A stretch of DNA of 64,000 nucleotides from Stenopsyche tienmushanensis. Taxonomy: Eukaryota; Arthropoda; Insecta; Trichoptera; Stenopsychidae. Both the position numbers and the translations under genes were made by a program. Numbering within the stretch: the first letter of the stretch is position 1; each line of letters opens with the position of its first letter. Of this stretch, positions 58,873 through 64,000 are shown piece after piece. The DNA is taken from NCBI GenBank assembly GCA_008973525.1, contig WACJ01000501.1, positions 744,001-808,000 on the forward strand, in the 5' to 3' direction. The notes beneath the pieces are model-generated. The model did not search any database. It had not been told where the DNA came from and worked only from the letters and a program-made list of their open reading frames with translations.

Positions 58873-60490
58873 TCCTTTGGATGCACTACAAAGTTAAACA
58901 CTAATAACTTGACGTACAAAGACTATTCATATTAGAGCAATTTAAAGTCGTTCATAGTTGTTTGCAGCCCTCGTTAGTCACACGATAGACGATATATCAC
59001 TGTTTAGCATCCAAATGGTTAATTAATATTCTCTTGTTGATGGCGACCTTCTCCCAAAGCATACCCACGGTGATTTAACAGAGATTACAGAGATACACAG
59101 TTTTTCTGAAAAGTTTGGACGCTTGGAAAATCATAAATTAATTAATCCGCATTGCAATGCAAGCAAAAGCGAATTGGGCTTGCATTATTAGCCTATTGTA
59201 TTGAACGTAAAGGCCGATCGTACCAGTTTCAGGATAAGTGTTGAAAAGCGTAAATTTCAGGCGCTTCGCTTCAAATGAGCTGATTTTCTGTAATCACGTA
59301 TGAAAACTGGTTATTACATTTTTCATCATAACCCGTTACTTTCCATTTCGTACGGTTTTTTTATAGCATTACTATTTGAACCAGTTCTTGGTCATCCGCA
59401 GCGGCGACACCAGAGCTATTATCACTTGTCACATGTCGGACAACTCCCTGAAATTCTCGCTGTGCACTCGAGCGATCGTCGATTGTATATCGAGCGTGTC
59501 TTTGGGTGCAACGTTATGCGAAGGCCGACGTTATCCAAGTTTTCCATCTTTAGACAATAGCTCAAGGCCATTATCGAGTGCTTCGGTTGGATAAATCTCG
59601 GAATAGCGAGATGAAACGCGATGAGAATGGAACTGTCCACCGAATGAGGGTAGAAGCGTGATAAAATCTGGATAAAGAACGACGACCTTAACCTTTCGCT
59701 GCTTGGGCCTGTTAAAGTGGAACACGAGGTCGAGATTAAGCATCTGTTGATACAGAATAAAAACCTTCAACAGAAGATGACATGCTTAATCTTCTCGACT
59801 TTGCTAATGATAATCTTTTGAATTCATATAGTATAGAGCTTTTGTGTGTGATGTATAAGAATGATTTATAGCAACTGAGGTTTTATGTATAAAACAGTAT
59901 TTATATTGCCCCATTTGCTTCATAGCTTATTGCTAAAGCATTCATTAAATAGGTTTCCATGATTGTTTCCCTAAGATGAACTATTATCGTTTATTTACTG
60001 TAATTACTCCTGGTTTTTGAGAAATTCTTCGATAAATCCATAGCAAATGTGAAAGGGTATAATTTAGGTTACATGACAATGGCTATCCACATGTTCTTGC
60101 ACACAATTAATTTCTTCGAAAGTCATTATGTCGGTATTTACGTTGTGCAATCAGGGATTGTTCTAAAATTTGGCTCGTTTTTACTTACATGGTTCAAATA
60201 TGCGTGTCTCTAAAATTGGGCACCATTACATTTACGCAACAGTTCTTCTCCAAACAAAAAAGAAAACTGTTACAAGCCATTAGGTAAATTGATCATTAAT
60301 GGAACCTAAACAATCAGAATGGATAAACTTTATCCAAAACAATGACGCTGGCAATGTTCGGGCGTTCTATTAAAAGTTGCGGGACGCCATAATTAATCTT
60401 AATTGAAATTGCAGACTAACAAGCACCATGAATATCGCGTGGCTAAATGACGAATACACATTAATTTATGCGTATGAGTATGTTTTGAGT
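58873..60490. other. No gene recognised
   Basis: Overlapping frames at 59300-59560 plus, 59422-59640 minus and 59531-59770 minus lie in CG-richer DNA, but no motif was recognised. Confidence 0.3.
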
Positions 60491-60904
60491 CTACCTAAAA
60501 TGTTCAAAAAATGATTCATGCCGTTCCCATACCCGAAAAATGGCTATTCCTATTAATAACGAACGGTCATAGCGAATATGTGAACAGAAACAATTATTTT
60601 TGATCGATAGTTTGGCAACGATCGGTCGTAGCGGTAAAGTCGATTGTGGGTCGTGGGAGGAATAGACGACACCTTTTGCAAGAAGCAACGGCGACAAATC
60701 AAGTGCATGATGAAGCTTGCTTCTTAAGATCAACGGCCTGATATTGTCAATGGCATCTTGCGGATGCTCTCGAAAAAATCGGCATTCGAATTGGCGGCAA
60801 AATAGAGTCGCTAATACAGTAAGACCTCGATTAGCGCTTCCTCGATTTGCGATGATTCGATATATCGCGGTCTGTTCGAAGGCTAAATAATGCGATACTT
60901 CCAC
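60491..60904 (-). other. Unrecognised 137-codon minus-strand frame
   Basis: A continuous frame beginning inside the left end of the element at 60817. Mixed composition, no recognised domain. May be chance. Confidence 0.15.
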
Positions 60905-62610
60905 TGAAACTATGTCCTGCTTTTCTGCGTTTTATTTATTAGCATTGAAACAGTGTCCATACTATCAATACGATTTGGGATATTATGACACATGTGCCAG
61001 GCCAAGATTGGCAATAACCTTCCTGGAGACGATAAGAGTGATATTGGAATGAACGTGAAGACAATCGGGAAAATATTAAGGTAGGTCGGGAAAAAAGATG
61101 TGCGGATAGCCACAGTGAGTTACTTTAACACCTTACGTACCGATCCCGCGCTAGCATGGACATTTGCGCTAACGTAAAGTACCCGACCTAACGTATAAAT
61201 GGCGGTTCTTTTTTTTATAAATATTATGATAGAAAGTGTCTACCTTATAAACATTAAGTTCCAAAATTCTTAAGAAGAAGAAGGAAAAACTAGATTTTGT
61301 AACTTAAAACTTAAAAAGTAGCTAATATAGCAGCATAAATTAGTAAGATTAAAAAATACATACTTTTTATTGCCAGATTTTCCCTACACTCATTCGCGAC
61401 CTCATTTGGCGCGAGTTATCCTGTGAGGGAACTTCTGAAATCGTGTAGGTCAGATAAATGCCGCAAAAAATCCTAAAAGTGGCCACAAGGTCTGTGTGTC
61501 CATCCGGTCCGCTTTTCAGACTGCTGACATTACGAATGAGCGCCTCGCTATCGAACGCCTTACCCGAACAAACACGTCTACAGAACGATTACGAACTCTC
61601 ATTACAAAACAAAATTGTCCGAAGAAGACTGATCGGGTGGGTTGTTTAAGTTTTTCGCCAAAAGATTGATCTCAGTTCCTGGCGATCCTTTGTTCGATAT
61701 CTTTGGGTTTCGTGCTATGCTCTCTGGCCCATAAAGGCTATTTTCGTGATATTGTGAATATAATAAACAATTCGTGGATCAAATTTGTGATGTGTATTGA
61801 AAAAAAATGATACGATCATTTTACTAGCTACAATCCTAGCAAAGCAATCCTATGTGGAAGTTTCACTATATTTTTGCAGTCTATAAGATGTTGAGTCTCA
61901 GGTTGGCTTTAATTTTGAGCGAGTCTTCAATTAAATTTTGGAGGTCCGACCGATGGTCTTGGCCGTGGAAAGACGCGCAAGGAGATATTCGATCTCGTAG
62001 CTGTGGTTTTAATCATGTAGTAATAATAAAAACCTGAAATACACAATGATATTTTTCTTCACCCTCCCCTCCCTCCTATGCGGATTTCTTTTACGAACCG
62101 ATAGTAAATGGCCCTCAGAAATATGCAGGTGGGATATGGTACAGGGCTGCAATCTGTGCTCCGTCATCCACATTACAGTGGAATATAATTAAAACCATTG
62201 CTTGTGTATACTTCCAAAATAACAACAGCCAAGAGTCAAAGACAATATCGATCTCGCTTAGCAAGAATAAACTGATAATTCCATGGCTAGAAGAAGCTAT
62301 GGACGATAGTGTCCGAAGGTTATCAACAAGAATCATTGGTCAAATTATCAACCAAATCGAAATAGTAGGACAAGGCGATGTAGATGAGTAGGATATTTAA
62401 AAGATACTGAAGATTTCTAGTAGTTCCTTTACTTTCAAGAAGTAGCAGAATAAGGAATTCATGTTGATCAAATTATAGCGAATGATCCACATTTTGAAAT
62501 GTATGCAAAATCAATTTGCTTCATGTTAAAATTACCCCGTTTAACGCTGCTTCAATTGGCACTTTGTCGTCCTAGGAACGCATCCAAAGCGCTCAAACAA
62601 GGTCTTACTG
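60817..62610. mobile_element. Element with Tigger/pogo-type TIRs, composite interior
   Basis: The left end is cagtaagacctcgattagcg and the right end, on the other strand, cagtaagaccttgtttgagc; a gcgctt block then follows on both sides. Both ends are flanked by TA. The ends are of the CAGTA.GACCTCG type known from pogo/Tigger elements. The 1.79-kb interior holds repeat A pieces (61170-61260 and 61287-61650) and a 73-codon frame (62115-62336 minus), but no recognisable transposase, so this is a non-autonomous element that received later insertions, or a decayed one. Confidence 0.6.
61170..61650 (+). repeat. Repeat A pieces (subtypes 1 and 2) nested in TIR element
   Basis: 61170-61260 carries 'gtacccgacctaacgtataa' and 'tatgatagaaagtgtcta' (subtype 1), and 61287-61650 carries the subtype 2 blocks and the 'aagaagactgatcgggtggg' tail. 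Hairpin: cggtccgcttttcagactg, damaged. Confidence 0.6.
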
Positions 62611-62952
62611 TATTGCATTACTCTGCGTAACGCCAACATTCTACAACTATCTTATCTGTTATTCAGATATAGAGCATTGCGCTTCCTGTTGCTAAATTTG
62701 ATCCTTTGCGATTTTATTTCCTAGCATTAAATAATACCACATTACTGCATTTAATTCGTTCTAAATTGCATAAGATTCAGCGCCATTAGTGCTGGATTAT
62801 TAGTTTTTTTGGGTAAATCACGCTTATATTCGAAATCAAAATCGTGAGCGAACATTTGAGAAGCTTTTGAAAAATCGCCCGGTTCCACTTGTCGTGCGAA
62901 AAAAAAAATTGAATAAATTTCGAAAGAACCGGTTCAGATCGAAAAGAGGATC

Positions 62953-63156
62953 GTGCTCGATTTTGTAGACAGTGCATTATCTCTTAAGCGCTTTCTTGTC
63001 ATTGCGGCAATATCCTTAATGGCCTACTGGAATCGCAAAGTTAACGAAGCAATTAATGAAACTGGGTCTGATGCAGATCCGCCGCAGCAGAAACGGTGGT
63101 CGAGCTGCAGACGAAGAGATCACATGTCCTATTCAGGGCTCGGAACAAAAAAATAG
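62953..63156 (+). other. 67-codon open frame, unrecognised
   Basis: A hydrophobic start (residues 10-25) is followed by a charged tail. It may include part of an exon, since the wobble positions of the last 30 codons are CG-rich, but no splice pair was convincing. Confidence 0.15.
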
Positions 63157-63689
63157 ATATGCAACCGAGTTGAAATTTAATCCTCATTCCTAATTCGTCT
63201 GTCACCGTGATGAACCACCCGGCTTCTTGGTAATTCAATGCAGACGCTGTCTAAATTGTCTATTTAAGCAATCTACTGCTTGATGAAATTGATTAATTTA
63301 GAAGATTCCCAGATGCGTGACAAAAGCTGCTGCAAACAAAGCACCCTTTGGCTGGAAGCCCTAAAAGTGCTACCGCATCAATTCATATCATATTTGAACA
63401 AGTGGATTTGAAAAGACTATTGATTAAATTAGTATCGTATTCGTTGACGAATGATCACAATATCGTTTAAATCAGTTGAAGTCAACCTTTTTACACCTGT
63501 GGTCCATTTTTGAACGGAGGTGTAGCAAAATATTTGCTTAAATTTATGTTTTTATTTATACTGTGCATACATAAAAGTACAAATTATATTTAATTAGTTA
63601 TTCATAAGATCCTTGAGGCTGATGCTGCGAAAATATATATTTGATATCTGGTTAAATTTCCGTAAGGAACAACCGAATGTCTATCGTAG

Positions 63690-63881
63690 CAATTGTAAAA
63701 TTACACGAATTGCCCTTTGAACAGCCTCCTCGTCCACTGTATTCCCTGGATGTAATTCCCAGCGATTACTACTTGTTTTCAGAGTGATTGTCGAAATTGA
63801 AGCATATTTTGAGGTTTGATGTATCATTCTTGAACGAGACTATGTTTTCATATTCATCCTACGAACTTATTGAGTGATGTG
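63690..63881 (+). pseudogene. Mariner transposase C-terminus and right terminus
   Basis: The plus strand encodes 'VAIVKLHELPFEQPPRPLYS' then LDVIPSDYYLFSE and a stop. PSDYYLF carries the third catalytic Asp of mariners, while the usual SPDLAP reads SLDVIP. About 80 bases further on, the terminus cctacgaacttattgagtga matches the right terminus of the reverse mariner at 12140-12822. The N-terminal part, expected to the left, is not readable. Confidence 0.7.
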
Positions 63882-64000
63882 TTATGCAGGCACTTTTTTA
63901 AAATTTGGCCATAGATTTTCATATCCATCTCTTCTGGATTTACAACATCTTTCATGAATGTGTCAACATGATAAATCCCCTACCATCCACCATGAAAGCT

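Noticed and set aside
1..64000. CRISPR arrays, bacterial operons, rRNA genes, viral integrations
   Set aside because: No regularly spaced repeats, ribosomal motifs or recognisable viral genes were seen. The reverse-transcriptase and transposase scraps fit ordinary cellular transposable elements.

Overview
This window looks like nuclear DNA from an arthropod, most likely an insect. It is AT-rich, with no operons and no long intact open reading frames. It is crowded with decayed DNA transposons typical of insect genomes: several distinct mariner lineages, a piggyBac-type transposase, Tigger/pogo-type pieces and a Penelope-like GIY-YIG scrap. No rRNA, CRISPR array or confident tRNA was seen. The lineage within insects cannot be fixed from the sequence, and no gene is named.

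Layout. 0-3.7 kb and 5.1-7.8 kb are richer in CG, with weak open frames and two possible minus-strand exons (5461-5653 and 6513-6641). 4.5-5.1 kb is a complete TA-flanked MITE. 8-15 kb holds mariner remnants, a TIR element at 10182-10793, an internally deleted mariner at 14055-14469 and CG-rich patches at 12.9-13.7 and 14.7-15.2 kb. 15-24 kb holds dispersed repeats, a reverse-transcriptase scrap, a GIY-YIG scrap and a Tigger-like element with TIRs and TA duplication (22979-23572). 24-31 kb is mostly quiet AT-rich sequence. 32.2-33.0 kb is the best preserved mariner, with all three catalytic positions readable. 35.7-37.1 kb is a pile of mariner pieces and repeat A copies. 39-44.7 kb is largely unique sequence. 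45-53 kb is a nest of piggyBac-related sequence and MITEs, in which one MITE has split a transposase frame. 55.1-64 kb mixes repeats with an island that resembles conserved intronic DNA and holds small splice-bounded open blocks.

Host genes. The best coding evidence is on the minus strand: small blocks flanked by good splice signals at 56246-56341, 55775-55804 and 44763-44929, plus a methionine-initiated acidic block at 5461-5653. They would fit one or more genes with very long introns crossing the window from right to left. The products are not recognised, and the joins are not proven.

The main story is the layered history of transposable elements: at least seven dispersed repeat families recur here, several nested inside one another, and several are internally deleted derivatives that keep perfect ends but only part of a transposase.
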